Shown here in pieces: positions 1 through 7,618 of a DNA stretch of 64,000 nucleotides. Position 1 is the stretch's first letter; each line of letters begins with the position of its first letter. The position numbers were made by a program, and so were the translations under genes. The notes below the pieces were generated by a model. The model saw nothing but the letters and a program-made list of their open reading frames with translations. It was not told the DNA's origin and did not search any database. Source of the DNA: Mesorhizobium sp. (lineage in GTDB: Bacteria; Pseudomonadota; Alphaproteobacteria; Rhizobiales; Rhizobiaceae); the NCBI RefSeq assembly GCF_023954305.1, contig NZ_JAMLIG010000001.1, positions 186,001 to 250,000 of the forward strand. Direction: 5' to 3'.

Positions 1-199
1 GGCCGATACGCTCGGCCTCGCCACGGTCGCCGAGCATGTCGAGACGGCGCAGCAGGAGGCGCTGCTGCGCGCCTTCGGCTGCCGCAAGTTCCAGGGCTAT
101 CTCTATGCGCCGCCGCTGCCGGTCGACGAGTTCCTCGTCCGCGCCCGGGCCCTGCCCTCGCTGGCGCTGACCGCGGAGGCCCTGCGCCGCAGCGCATGA
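1..199 (+). CDS. EAL-domain protein, C-terminal fragment (c-di-GMP phosphodiesterase family)
   Basis: Only the last 65 codons are present; the gene enters from the left edge in frame 2 and stops with TGA at 197-199. The residues read ADTLGLATVAEHVET, then a Leu-rich stretch, then FQGYLYAPPLP. This is the standard end of an EAL phosphodiesterase domain: the beta-strand carrying the AEGVET-like motif, here AEHVET, followed by the QGY(L/F)...P.P motif. EAL domains hydrolyse cyclic di-GMP to pGpG, but catalytic competence cannot be judged because the EAL and DDFG motifs lie outside the window. A short tail of about 25 residues follows the domain. A hairpin directly after the stop probably ends the transcript. 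Confidence 0.85.
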   Translation, partial: ADTLGLATVAEHVETAQQEALLRAFGCRKFQGYLYAPPLPVDEFLVRARALPSLALTAEALRRSA

Positions 200-200
200 A

Positions 201-225
201 AAAGCCGGGCGCGAGGCCCGGCTTT
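201..225. terminator. Hairpin between the convergent EAL gene and ndk
   Basis: The sequence AAAGCCGGGC-GCGA-GGCCCGGCTTT folds into a stem of about 10 bp with A-rich and T-rich ends on either side, starting two bases after the EAL stop codon. It can act as a Rho-independent terminator in both directions, which fits its place between two convergent genes. Confidence 0.7.
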
Positions 226-248
226 GGAAGGTACCGTTCCGATCGGGC

Positions 249-671
249 TCAGCCGACGATCTCGGTTCCCGAGAACCAGTAGGCGATCTCTTCCTTCGCG
301 GTCTCCGGCGCGTCGGAACCGTGCACCGAGTTCTCGCCGATCGACAGCGCGTGCACCTTGCGGATGGTGCCCTCGGCGGCATTGGCCGGGTTGGTCGCAC
401 CCATCACTTCGCGGTTCCTGGCGATGGCGTTCTCGCCTTCGAGAACCTGGACCACCGTCGGTCCCGACGACATGAACTCGACCAGTTCGCCGAAGAACGG
501 ACGGTCCTTGTGCACCGCGTAGAAGCCCTCGGCCTCGCGACGGCTCATCCACACCCGGCGGGATGCGACGACGCGCAGCCCCGCATCCTCGAGCATCTTG
601 GTGATCGCACCCGTCAGGTTGCGCCGGGTCGCGTCCGGCTTGATCATGGAAAACGTGCGTTCGAGGGCCAT
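249..671 (-). CDS. ndk: Nucleoside diphosphate kinase
   Basis: 140 residues, the usual length for a bacterial NDK. The enzyme moves the gamma-phosphate from ATP to other NDPs and dNDPs through a phospho-histidine. The N-terminus MALERTFSMIKPDA is the family signature, and the active-site block NSVHGSD (His near residue 117) is intact. K12, R88, T94 and R105 equivalents are in the expected segments (IKPD, NREVMGATNPA, GTIRK). The ATG is preceded by a GGACGAGAG Shine-Dalgarno-like stretch. It is a single-gene unit, convergent with the upstream EAL gene and followed on the same strand by the GST gene about 80 bp away. Confidence 0.97.
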   Translation of the reverse strand: MALERTFSMIKPDATRRNLTGAITKMLEDAGLRVVASRRVWMSRREAEGFYAVHKDRPFFGELVEFMSSGPTVVQVLEGENAIARNREVMGATNPANAAEGTIRKVHALSIGENSVHGSDAPETAKEEIAYWFSGTEIVG

Positions 672-750
672 CTCTCGTCCTTGTCAGATAGGTTGCGGAA
701 GGGTGGCGCTCCTTACACGCCGCCCCCGCGATTGCCAAGGGGCGCCGGCG

Positions 751-1443
751 TCACGCCGCTTCCGGCACCTTGCGCAACAGGCCGTCGTGAAGATCGAGGC
801 AGCGCTCGAACCAGGCCTTCACCGGATCGGCCGGATCGAGGAAGGCGAAGCGCGAGACCACCCGCGCCCACTGGAACGCGCCGGCGACGATGTAGTCGGG
901 ATAGAGCGGTGCCTTCCCGCCGATGAAGGGCTGGTAGGAAAGCATGTTGCGCAGCGGCTCGAGCGCTGCCCGCCAGGCGGAAAGCCCCGCGTCGCGGCCG
1001 GCGGCGACCGTCTCCAGCGGCCTGCCGTAGCGCGCCTCGCGCGAGGCACGGAAATAGGCCTGGTCGGCGGGTGCCAGACAGTCGTGGATGTCCATCAGAG
1101 CCGCCGCCCCCAGATAGGGATGAATCGTCAGCTGCGACCAGCGTTCGACGAAACGTGCCATCGCCTTGCCGCCCTCGCCGGCGAACAGGCTTGGCCGGTC
1201 CGGATAGGTCTCATCGAGATAGATGGCGATGTCGAAGGATTCGTTGAGCACGCGCCCGCCGTCGCGGATCACCGGCACGGTCTTGGAGAACCCGCCCTCC
1301 ACCTTCGCCACTTCGGTGAACGGCACCGGCCGCGTCTCGAAGGGCAGGCCCTTGTGCGCCAGCGACAGCGCGATCTTCCAGACATGCGGGCTGAAAGGCC
1401 GCGCCGCATCGGCACCGACGAGTTCGTAGAGGAGAATGGTCAT
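751..1443 (-). CDS. Glutathione S-transferase family protein
   Basis: 230 residues. The N-terminal thioredoxin-like half begins MTILLYELVGADAARPFSPHVWKI, and contains the GSH-binding cis-Pro segment VPVIRDGG followed by NESFDIAIYLDETYP, the equivalent of the ES(A/D)I.YL motif. The C-terminal half is an all-helical GST_C domain. Such proteins conjugate or reduce electrophilic substrates with glutathione in the cytosol; the particular substrate is not readable. The start lies 63 bp from the start of a divergent DinB gene, so the two may share a promoter region. The sequence resembles the beta-etherase/GstA-like group of proteobacterial GSTs, but I do not assign a subfamily. Confidence 0.88.
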   Translation of the reverse strand: MTILLYELVGADAARPFSPHVWKIALSLAHKGLPFETRPVPFTEVAKVEGGFSKTVPVIRDGGRVLNESFDIAIYLDETYPDRPSLFAGEGGKAMARFVERWSQLTIHPYLGAAALMDIHDCLAPADQAYFRASREARYGRPLETVAAGRDAGLSAWRAALEPLRNMLSYQPFIGGKAPLYPDYIVAGAFQWARVVSRFAFLDPADPVKAWFERCLDLHDGLLRKVPEAA

Positions 1444-1506
1444 TGGCGTCTTCGTTCGAGAGGATTAAGAGCCCAGTCTGGCCAAGATCGCTGGAAAGGG
1501 AAAGAC

Positions 1507-2019
1507 GTGAAGCAGCATTTTCGCATGTTCGCCGCCTACAATGTCTGGGCGAACGCGCAGCTCTACGACGCGGCCCACGATCTGTCGGTGGACGAATTCA
1601 ACCGCGACACCGGCGCCTTCTTCCGCTCGATGACGGGAACGCTCAACCATATCCTCGTCGCCGACCGGATCTGGATGAAGCGCTTCACCGGCGAGGGCCA
1701 GGCGCCGGCGACGCTCGACGCGATCCTTTTTTCCGATTTCGCCAAGCTGCGGGCGGCGCGCGAGGCCGAAGACAGGCGCATTGCCGACTATGTCGAAGGC
1801 CTGACCGAGAAGGCGCTCGCCGGCCGCTTCACCTACATGACGGTGACCGACATGCGCACCGTGTCGCAGCGGCTGGCGCCGGCGCTGGCGCACCTGTTCA
1901 ACCACCAGACCCACCATCGCGGGCAGGCGCACGCTATCCTCACCTCGCTCGGCAGGCCGTCGCCGACGCTCGACCTGATCTACTTCCAGCGAACGGAAAA
2001 CGGGCGGCAATTCGCGTAG
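1507..2019 (+). CDS. DinB family protein (putative metal-dependent hydrolase/thiol transferase)
   Basis: 170 residues starting at a GTG preceded by GGAAAGGGA. A longer upstream extension of the frame runs antisense through the GST gene and is not credible. The protein is a DinB-type four-helix bundle. The metal-binding histidine triad is visible as one His in TLNHILVADRIW and two in FNHQTHHRGQ. The start KQHFRMFAAYNVWAN is characteristic of the family. Homologues are damage-inducible or bacillithiol/mycothiol-type transferases in Gram-positives; in alphaproteobacteria the role is unknown. It is followed at once by a long palindrome (2023-2173). Confidence 0.88.
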   Translation: MKQHFRMFAAYNVWANAQLYDAAHDLSVDEFNRDTGAFFRSMTGTLNHILVADRIWMKRFTGEGQAPATLDAILFSDFAKLRAAREAEDRRIADYVEGLTEKALAGRFTYMTVTDMRTVSQRLAPALAHLFNHQTHHRGQAHAILTSLGRPSPTLDLIYFQRTENGRQFA

Positions 2020-2022
2020 ACT

Positions 2023-2173
2023 GAGACAAGGCCGAATTGGACCGTTCTGCCGGGTGAATTCGGGCCAAGGTCGAGGTCTTCGGCGCGGTCGTGCTGGTGG
2101 CACGGCCAAGTCCGAAGACCGAAGGATTTGGCGCGAATTCACCCGGCAGAACGGTCCAATTCGGCCTTGTCTC
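2023..2173. repeat. 151-bp palindromic element with perfect 40-bp arms
   Basis: The left arm 2023-2062 and the right arm 2134-2173 are exact reverse complements over 40 bases. The 71 bp between them continue as an imperfect palindrome (GGTCTTCGG on the left against CCGAAGACC on the right, then GGTCGTG against CACGGCC), so the element can fold as one long hairpin. It begins 4 bp after the dinB-like stop codon and ends 41 bp before the rpsU stop codon, so it lies between convergent genes. It may act as a bidirectional terminator or be a small non-autonomous mobile element; no target duplication is obvious. Confidence 0.85.
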
Positions 2174-2214
2174 GGTCTGGCCGCCCGTCCGAACGATCCG
2201 GTAAGTAGAGCCGA

Positions 2215-2469
2215 TCAGGAAGCGGGACGCGGAGCCCGCTCGATCACCTTCTTCTTCGGCGCGGGCAGGAGACCCTCGCGCTGCATCTGCTTGCGGGCGG
2301 CCTTGCGGGTCCGGCGGATGGCCTCGGCCTTCTCCCTCGCGCGCTTCTCCGACGGCTTCTCATATGCCTGGCGCGCCTTCATTTCGCGGAAGATCCCTTC
2401 CCGCTGCATCTTCTTCTTCAGGACGCGGAGAGCCTGGTCGACATTATTTTCGCGAACGAGTACCTGCAA
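2215..2469 (-). CDS. rpsU: 30S ribosomal protein bS21
   Basis: 84 residues if started at the TTG at 2467-2469, giving (M)QVLVRENNVDQALRVLKKK, the conserved N-terminus of bS21. An in-frame start 19 codons upstream would add a non-conserved Arg/Lys-rich extension; I prefer the TTG, which has TAGGAT about 5 bases upstream. The KKKMQREGIFREMK core is intact, and the C-terminus is the long basic tail (EKAEAIRRTRKAARK) common in alphaproteobacteria. bS21 sits near the 3' end of 16S rRNA and assists initiation complex formation. It is transcribed away from the ABC-F gene; the 239 bp between them must hold both promoters. Confidence 0.92.
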   Translation of the reverse strand: MQVLVRENNVDQALRVLKKKMQREGIFREMKARQAYEKPSEKRAREKAEAIRRTRKAARKQMQREGLLPAPKKKVIERAPRPAS

Positions 2470-2708
2470 TGGATATCCTAACCTCGGTTTTCGTTTCAGG
2501 GATTTGCCGTCGACCTGACGAAGCATAGGCCGGCGAATTCAGCGGCGCGAATGTTAACAGGTTTGCCGCAAAAATCACCCCATCATCGGAAAAAACTTGA
2601 AAACATCTTCAGGCCGACCGGCGAGGTCCTGCCGTCGGCGGTTCCGGCCGTGATCGCCCGCCCCGATGCGCCTTGCGAAGCCGCCCGCAGCATGCAAAAC
2701 GGTCGGCC

Positions 2709-4586
2709 ATGCTGACGATCACCGACCTTTCGCTCCGCGTCGCCGGGCGGCTCCTCCTCGACCATGCCTCGCTCAGCCTGCCGGCGGGCGCCAAGGCTGG
2801 CCTCGTCGGCCGCAACGGCGCCGGCAAGACGACCCTGTTCAAGGCGATCACCGGCGACCTCGCCGTCGAGACCGGTTCGATCTCGCTGCCGAAGGGCTTG
2901 CGCATCGGCCAGGTCGCGCAGGAGGCGCCCGGCACCGAGGAACCCCTCATCGAGATCGTGCTCGCCGCCGACAAGGAGCGCGCCGCGCTGCTCGCCGAAG
3001 CCGAGACCGCCACCGATCCGCACCGCATCGGCGAGATTCACACACGGCTCGCCGATATCGACGCGCACACCGCCGAATCCCGCGCCGCCACCATTCTCGC
3101 CGGCCTCGGCTTCGACGAGGAGGCGCAGAAGCGCCCCGCCTCCTCCTTCTCCGGCGGCTGGCGCATGCGCGTCGCGCTCGCCGCCGTCCTGTTCTCCGAG
3201 CCCGACCTTCTGCTGCTCGACGAGCCGACCAACTATCTCGACCTCGAAGGCACTCTGTGGCTCGAAAACTATGTCGGAAAATATCCGCACACCGTGCTCC
3301 TGATAAGCCACGACCGCGACCTCTTGAACCGCGCCGTCAACTCGATCGTCCATCTCGACCAGCAAAAGCTCACCTACTGGCGCGGCGGCTACGACCAGTT
3401 CGAGCGGCAGCGCGAGGAACAGCTCGAGCACCAGGAAAAGGCGCGCGTGAAGCAGGAGGCCGCGCGCAAGCACATGGAATCCTTCGTCGAGCGCTTCCGC
3501 GCCAAGGCCTCGAAGGCCCGCCAGGCGCAGTCGCGCATCAAGGCGCTGGAGAAGATGAAGCCGATCGCCGCGGTGATGAACGACAGCGTGCGGCCGTTCT
3601 CGTTTCCCGACCCTGTGCGCGAAGCCGCCTCCCCGATCATCGCCATCCAGTCGGCGAGCGTCGGCTACCAGCCGGGCAGGCCGATCCTGAAGAACCTGAC
3701 GCTGCGCATCGACCATGACGACCGCATCGCGCTGCTCGGCGCCAACGGCAACGGCAAGTCGACTTTCGCGAAATTCCTCGCCGGCCGGCTCGACAAGCAG
3801 AGCGGCGGCATCACGATTGCGCCGCAGCTCAAGGTGTCGATGTTCGCCCAGCACCAGCTCGACGATCTGCGCCCCGAGGAAAACGCGGTCGAGCACGTCC
3901 GCCGGCTGATGCCCGACGCGCCGGAGGCCAAGGTGCGCGCCCGCGTCGCCCAGATGGGCCTGTCGACGGAGAAGATGCAGACCCCCGCCAAGGACCTGTC
4001 CGGCGGCGAGAAGGCGCGCCTCCTGATGGGCCTTGCCTCCTTCGACGGGCCGAACCTGTTCATCCTCGACGAGCCGACCAACCATCTCGACATCGATTCG
4101 CGCGAGCAGCTCGTCCATGCGCTCAACGAGTTCGACGGCGCGGTGATCCTTATCTCGCACGACCGCCACCTGATCGAGGCCACCGCCGACCGGCTGTGGC
4201 TGGTCAAGGACGGCACGGTCGCCCCCTTCGACGGCGACATGGACGACTATCGCCAGATCGTCACCGGCGTGACGGTCGACCGGCGGGAGAAGCGCGAAGC
4301 CGACAAGGCGTCGAAGGCCGACCGGCGGCGCGAGGCCGCGCAGCGCCGCGCGGCGCTGGAGCCGCTCGCCAAGGAGATCAGGGCCACCGAGGCGCTGATG
4401 GAACGCCTGCGCAAGCGCATCGACGCGATCGAGGAACAACTTGCCAATCCCGCTCTCTACGAGAAGGATCCGAAAGCCGCGACCCAGCTCGGCAAGGAGC
4501 GATCCGACCTGTCGCACCAGCTCGGCGCCCAGGAGGAACGCTGGCTGACGCTGTCCGCCGAATATGAGGAGGGCATAGCCGAATGA
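2709..4586 (+). CDS. ABC-F family ATP-binding protein (Uup/YheS-like)
   Basis: 625 residues from the ATG of MLTITDLSLRV. Two complete ABC cassettes lie in tandem with no membrane domain. Cassette 1 has Walker A GRNGAGKT (34-41), signature FSGGWRMR and Walker B LLLLDEPTN; cassette 2 has Walker A GANGNGKS (near 344), signature LSGGEKAR and FILDEPTNHLD. Between them is the charged P-site tRNA-interaction linker typical of ABC-F proteins (residues about 230-290), and the C-terminus is a charged coiled coil (about 530-625). ABC-F proteins act on ribosomes; Uup and YheS types assist stalled or difficult translation. The stop overlaps the start of the crotonase gene by 4 bp, so the two are co-translated. 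No strong Shine-Dalgarno precedes the chosen ATG. Confidence 0.93.
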   Translation: MLTITDLSLRVAGRLLLDHASLSLPAGAKAGLVGRNGAGKTTLFKAITGDLAVETGSISLPKGLRIGQVAQEAPGTEEPLIEIVLAADKERAALLAEAETATDPHRIGEIHTRLADIDAHTAESRAATILAGLGFDEEAQKRPASSFSGGWRMRVALAAVLFSEPDLLLLDEPTNYLDLEGTLWLENYVGKYPHTVLLISHDRDLLNRAVNSIVHLDQQKLTYWRGGYDQFERQREEQLEHQEKARVKQEAARKHMESFVERFRAKASKARQAQSRIKALEKMKPIAAVMNDSVRPFSFPDPVREAASPIIAIQSASVGYQPGRPILKNLTLRIDHDDRIALLGANGNGKSTFAKFLAGRLDKQSGGITIAPQLKVSMFAQHQLDDLRPEENAVEHVRRLMPDAPEAKVRARVAQMGLSTEKMQTPAKDLSGGEKARLLMGLASFDGPNLFILDEPTNHLDIDSREQLVHALNEFDGAVILISHDRHLIEATADRLWLVKDGTVAPFDGDMDDYRQIVTGVTVDRREKREADKASKADRRREAAQRRAALEPLAKEIRATEALMERLRKRIDAIEEQLANPALYEKDPKAATQLGKERSDLSHQLGAQEERWLTLSAEYEEGIAE

Positions 4587-5389
4587 CGATCGAGATCACG
4601 CAAGACGGCGATATCGCCGTCGTCCGCATCAACCGTCCCGACGCGCGAAACGCGGTGAATCCCGAGATGGCCGACGCGCTGTTTTCGGCCTTCACCGCCT
4701 TCGAGCGCGATCCCGGGCAGAAGGTCGCCATCCTCGCCGGCATTCCGGGCGCCTTCTGCGCCGGCTTCGACCTGAAACGCGCCGCCGGCGGCCTGGACGA
4801 GACCTGGTTTGCCGAACACGACCTCGACGGCGATTTCGACGGCCGCGGCGACCGGCCGCGCAAGGGGCCGATGGGTCCGACGCGGCTTTCCCTGTCGAAG
4901 CCGGTCATCGCCGCGATCTCCGGCCCCGCTGTCGCCGGCGGCATGGAACTGGCGCTCTGGTGCGACCTGCGCGTCATGGAGGAGAGCGCCTATATGGGCG
5001 TCTACTGCCGGCGCTGGGGCGTGCCGCTGATCGACGGCGGCACGGTGCGCTTGCCGCGTATCGTCGGCCACGGCCGGGCGATGGACCTGATCCTCACCGG
5101 CCGCAAGGTCGAGGCGGACGAGGCGCTGGCGATCGGCCTCGCAACCCGAGTCTGCGCCGACGGCGCGGCGGTCGACGCCGCGCTCGACCTGGCCCGCGAG
5201 ATCGCAAAATTCCCGCAGGCCTGCATGCGGGCGGACCGGTCCTCCGCCATCGCACAATGGTCGCTCGATCCGGCCGACGCGCTGGTCAGGGAATGGCAGA
5301 GCGCCGAAACCTTCCGCTCCGAAGGCAGCTCGGGTGCGGCCCGCTTCGCCTCCGGCAAGGGCCGCTCCGGGAATTTCGAGGAGATCTGA
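4583..5389 (+). CDS. Enoyl-CoA hydratase/isomerase (crotonase) family protein
   Basis: 268 residues, with GAGGAGG about 9 bases before the ATG and a 4-bp overlap with the ABC-F gene. The crotonase fold is shown by NRPDARNAVN near the N-terminus, the first oxyanion-hole strand GAFCAGFDL (about residue 56-64) and the second, SGPAVAGGMELALWCDLRV. The acidic catalytic position is hard to assign: WGVPLIDGGTVRLPRIVG is the usual Glu/Asp region. About 15 residues (DGDFDGRGDRPRKG) are inserted between the two oxyanion motifs. It acts on acyl-CoA thioesters; the precise substrate is not determinable. Co-translation with an ABC-F gene looks accidental rather than functional. Confidence 0.87.
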   Translation: MTIEITQDGDIAVVRINRPDARNAVNPEMADALFSAFTAFERDPGQKVAILAGIPGAFCAGFDLKRAAGGLDETWFAEHDLDGDFDGRGDRPRKGPMGPTRLSLSKPVIAAISGPAVAGGMELALWCDLRVMEESAYMGVYCRRWGVPLIDGGTVRLPRIVGHGRAMDLILTGRKVEADEALAIGLATRVCADGAAVDAALDLAREIAKFPQACMRADRSSAIAQWSLDPADALVREWQSAETFRSEGSSGAARFASGKGRSGNFEEI

Positions 5390-5451
5390 GGCGCGAGGGA
5401 CGCAGGCAAACAGAAGTCGTCATTTCGGTAGCTTCGCTCCTCTGCGTCGTC

Positions 5452-5586
5452 ATACCGGCGGCCGAAGGCCAGCCGGTATCCATTCTTCTCTCCGGCTACA
5501 CGCCAAAAAAACGCCTCCAAGCACGACCGACGGAATTCCTTTTGTCGGTGATCAATGGTTCCCGGCTGGCCTTCGTCCGCCGGGAA
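5452..5586. repeat. Two short palindromes of a rhizobial-type intergenic mosaic
   Basis: ATACCGGC (5452-5459) pairs with GCCGGTAT (5472-5479) around an inner GGCC-GAA-GGCC. TTCCCGGC (5559-5566) pairs with GCCGGGAA (5579-5586) around a related TGGCCTTCG core. The two units are inverted relatives of each other. They fall in the 592-bp gap between the crotonase gene and the next gene, which has no coding region I can support. Confidence 0.7.
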
Positions 5587-5599
5587 GACGGCCGCGCGA

Positions 5600-5807
5600 T
5601 CTCCCCCTGGAGGGGGAGAATGGATTTTCACGACCTTAGCTCGCCGCCGCAGGCGATAGCGAGCTAAGTCGTAGAAAATCCAAGAGAGGGGATGAATCCC
5701 GCCCTGCCGATTTCCCCCTCTCTGGCGATTTCTAACGCTTAGCTCGCTGTCGCCTGCGGCGGCGAGCTAAGACGTTGAAATCGCTTTCTCCCCCTCAAGG
5801 GGGGAGA
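5600..5807. repeat. Composite inverted repeat with TTAGCTCGC...GCGAGCTAA palindromes
   Basis: Four hairpins lie in mirror order: a CTCCCCC-type hairpin (5600-5619); a palindrome around TTAGCTCGCCG...GAGCTAAG (5636-5668) flanked by GGATTTTC and GAAAATCC; an inverted copy of it (5739-5771) flanked by GCGATTTC and GAAATCGC; and a second CTCCCCC-type hairpin (5787-5807). The whole 208 bp is therefore one large imperfect inverted repeat. It resembles the dispersed palindromic elements of rhizobial genomes; I cannot assign it to a named class. Confidence 0.75.
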
Positions 5808-5873
5808 TCGAGGTTTTTCCTGTGCATCGATCGCCCCCGGGAAAAATTGTCTTTCGCCGACAACCCCCTGTTC

Positions 5874-5915
5874 CCATTCACCATTCACCATTCACCATTC
5901 ACCATTCACCATTCA
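5874..5915. repeat. Tandem heptamer repeat (CCATTCA) x 6
   Basis: Six exact head-to-tail copies of CCATTCA run from 5874 to 5915. A 7-bp unit is not a multiple of three, so slippage would change length and frame. It sits about 65 bp upstream of the GTG start of the next gene, where changes in copy number could alter promoter spacing. Confidence 0.9.
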
Positions 5916-5981
5916 CTTCTTTATCCACGCCCTTTCCGCCCTGCCGCATCATGGGCCCGGTGCGACGGAAAGGAGCCGGCG

Positions 5982-6431
5982 GTGAAGTGGAAGGCGACGA
6001 CAGGAAAGGGACAGGAGGTGCTGGTCAGCATCGTCGCGACCCTGCTTGCGCTCGCAGCCCTCGCCGAAAAAGCCGCCGGCGATACGCCCTGGGTGCGCTT
6101 CAGCGTGCTGTGGGCCGCCCGGCAGGCCGACCTGATCGCGCGCGACTACGTCGCGGGCTCGTCATGGAACGCGGCCGGCCGCCTCTGGTCGCCCGCCTTG
6201 CCGAACGTCCGCTACGGCACCGGGCCGGCCGACGCGCTCGACATCGCCGCCTCGCTGCGCGCGCTGGCGATGGTCATCAGCGGCATCGCCGCATACCTCC
6301 GGCGCGTGTCGGTCTGGCGGCAGGATCAGGCATTCGGCGAGAGCTACGGCAATCTGATCGACGGCCTCGACGTATTCATGCGCAGGCTTCGGGAGGCCTT
6401 CTCGCCGGTCGAATTCCGCGACACGTCGTAG
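5982..6431 (+). CDS. Hypothetical protein, Hyphomicrobiales-type, possibly membrane-associated
   Basis: 149 residues from a GTG with AAAGGAG 8 bases upstream; the longer in-frame extension crosses the heptamer repeat and is unlikely to be translated. I do not recognise the family. Two moderately hydrophobic stretches are visible: VLVSIVATLLALAALAE (about 13-29) and IAASLRALAMVISGIAAYL (about 87-105). The rest is mixed and includes VRFSVLWAARQADLIARDYV and an Arg-rich C-terminus. It is flanked on both sides by palindromic repeat clusters, which isolates it from the neighbouring genes. No catalytic motif is seen. Confidence 0.6.
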   Translation: MKWKATTGKGQEVLVSIVATLLALAALAEKAAGDTPWVRFSVLWAARQADLIARDYVAGSSWNAAGRLWSPALPNVRYGTGPADALDIAASLRALAMVISGIAAYLRRVSVWRQDQAFGESYGNLIDGLDVFMRRLREAFSPVEFRDTS

Positions 6432-6440
6432 AGATCCGCA

Positions 6441-6609
6441 GGGGACAGTTTACTTTCTTTCCGCTCGCGCAAACCTCGCACGGGCCGCGCCCTTCTGCGG
6501 AAAAAAGTAAACTGTCCCCGGCACTTAACTCCGTCAGCCGCCCGCGCGAACCCTGCACGGGCGACGCCCTCGTGCGGAAAAAAGTAAACTGTCCCCGGCA
6601 CTTAACTCC
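6441..6609. repeat. REP-like units: GGGGACAGTTTACTTT and two inverted copies
   Basis: GGGGACAGTTTACTTT at 6441-6456 is followed by its exact reverse complement at 6504-6519 and again at 6581-6596. The two inverted copies are embedded in direct repeats of about 70 bp that share GCACGGGC, TGCGGAAAAAAG and GGCACTTAACTCC. Such GTAAACTGTCCCC-containing palindromes are widespread REP-type elements in proteobacteria, in places linked to IS200-like (RAYT) transposases. No transposase lies in this window. Confidence 0.8.
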
Positions 6610-6615
6610 CCCCGC

Positions 6616-6895
6616 CGTCATCCTCGGGCTTGTCCCGAGGATCTACTGCCGCAGGCGGGTGTTCGGAGACGGTCCTGCCAGCTCGGCGACGCCGCAGATC
6701 CTCGGGGTGAGGTAGCTTTGCAAGGTCCGGTGGACCTTGCAAAGGACGCGAACGCCGGGAGCCATAGCGGAGGGCTGACAGGAATGAGGCGGCGGCGAAA
6801 AGGCGCTGACGGCGCCTCGTCTCCGCGCGTCCAGATCCTCGCAACACCCCTCATCCGCCCCCTCGGGGCACCTTCTCCCACAAGGGGAGAAGGAC
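6616..6895. repeat. Further palindromes of the intergenic mosaic
   Basis: The gap before the next gene holds GTCATCCTCGGGCTTGTCCC followed by GAGGATC (6617-6643), a typical dispersed alphaproteobacterial palindrome. It is partly repeated as CAGATCCTCGGGGTGAGG near 6695-6712. A perfect 13-bp hairpin follows, CTTTGCAAGGTCC (6716-6728) against GGACCTTGCAAAG (6732-6744). Last is a CACCTTCTCCC-ACAA-GGGGAGAAGG hairpin around 6870-6893. I see no gene in 6432-6907. Confidence 0.65.
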
Positions 6896-6907
6896 GGGTG
6901 CCTCCCC

Positions 6908-7501
6908 TCACCGGCCCCATTTCGGCGGAGGGGGCGGCGTTGGCGGCGTCTTCTTGCGGCGGTTCAGGGAAACGAAGAAGCCGACGAAGCCGAGCGCCAT
7001 CAATGTATATCCGACCGGCACGGCCCGCGGATCGAGGTCGAAGACCCCTGCCCTCAACACGATCTCGGCCGAGCGCATCTCGATGCCATCGGCATCGCCG
7101 GGCCCCAGCACAAAGCGGTAGCGGCCGCTCTCGACCGGATCGATCATCCCCGCCTCGTCGCGATAGATCATTCCCCCGCTCTGCGGATTGTCGCTGCGCG
7201 GCTGCTGGTGCGCGAATGTCAGCGTGCTCGCCATCACCGTGCGGCCCTCGACCGTGGCCGTCAGGGTCAGCACCGTCGTTGCCCCGTCGAGCGTCAGGCT
7301 GCCGAGCGAGGTCATGTCGACCAGCACCCGCACCGGGGCGTCGGCGGGCGCGAGGTTCTCCTCGACCACCCTGAAACCGCCCTGCCGATCGTAGGCGCCG
7401 TAGCGCCCTATCTCGTAGCCCGACACGTTCTGGACGGCGAAAGGATAGCCGATGCCGACCGCCAGGCCGGCCAGGAACATGAGGAGGAAGATGACGCGCA
7501 T
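6908..7501 (-). CDS. Hypothetical protein with two terminal membrane helices
   Basis: 197 residues. The N-terminus (RVIFLLMFLAGLAVGIGYPFAV) is a signal anchor. The middle, about residues 25-160, is a soluble beta-rich domain with many Val, Thr and Asp. VPVGYTLMALGFVGFFVSL (about 162-180) is a second membrane helix, followed by a basic, proline-rich cytoplasmic tail ending in PPTPPPPPKWGR. The topology is thus a periplasmic domain held by two helices. I do not recognise a named family. The tail's last codons run into palindromic repeat sequence, so the C-terminus may vary between strains. Confidence 0.7.
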   Translation of the reverse strand: MRVIFLLMFLAGLAVGIGYPFAVQNVSGYEIGRYGAYDRQGGFRVVEENLAPADAPVRVLVDMTSLGSLTLDGATTVLTLTATVEGRTVMASTLTFAHQQPRSDNPQSGGMIYRDEAGMIDPVESGRYRFVLGPGDADGIEMRSAEIVLRAGVFDLDPRAVPVGYTLMALGFVGFFVSLNRRKKTPPTPPPPPKWGR

Positions 7502-7618
7502 GGGGAAGGGCCGGACCGTATTGCGCCTCGATGTGGCACGCGCGCCGCCGGCTGTCGAGGGGGCGCGGAACCGGTCGGCGGTTCGTGAATTGACCGGCTA
7601 CAACCACAGGAGACCGAA

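Noticed and set aside
2583..4517. Minus-strand frame of 644 codons opposite the ABC-F gene
   Set aside because: Leucine- and arginine-rich antisense shadow of a coding strand with two complete ATPase cassettes.
5874..5915. Possible CRISPR-like array in the heptamer region
   Set aside because: Copies are directly adjacent without spacers; this is a tandem microsatellite.
6441..6609. Possible IS ends
   Set aside because: No transposase or target duplication nearby; better described as REP-like units.
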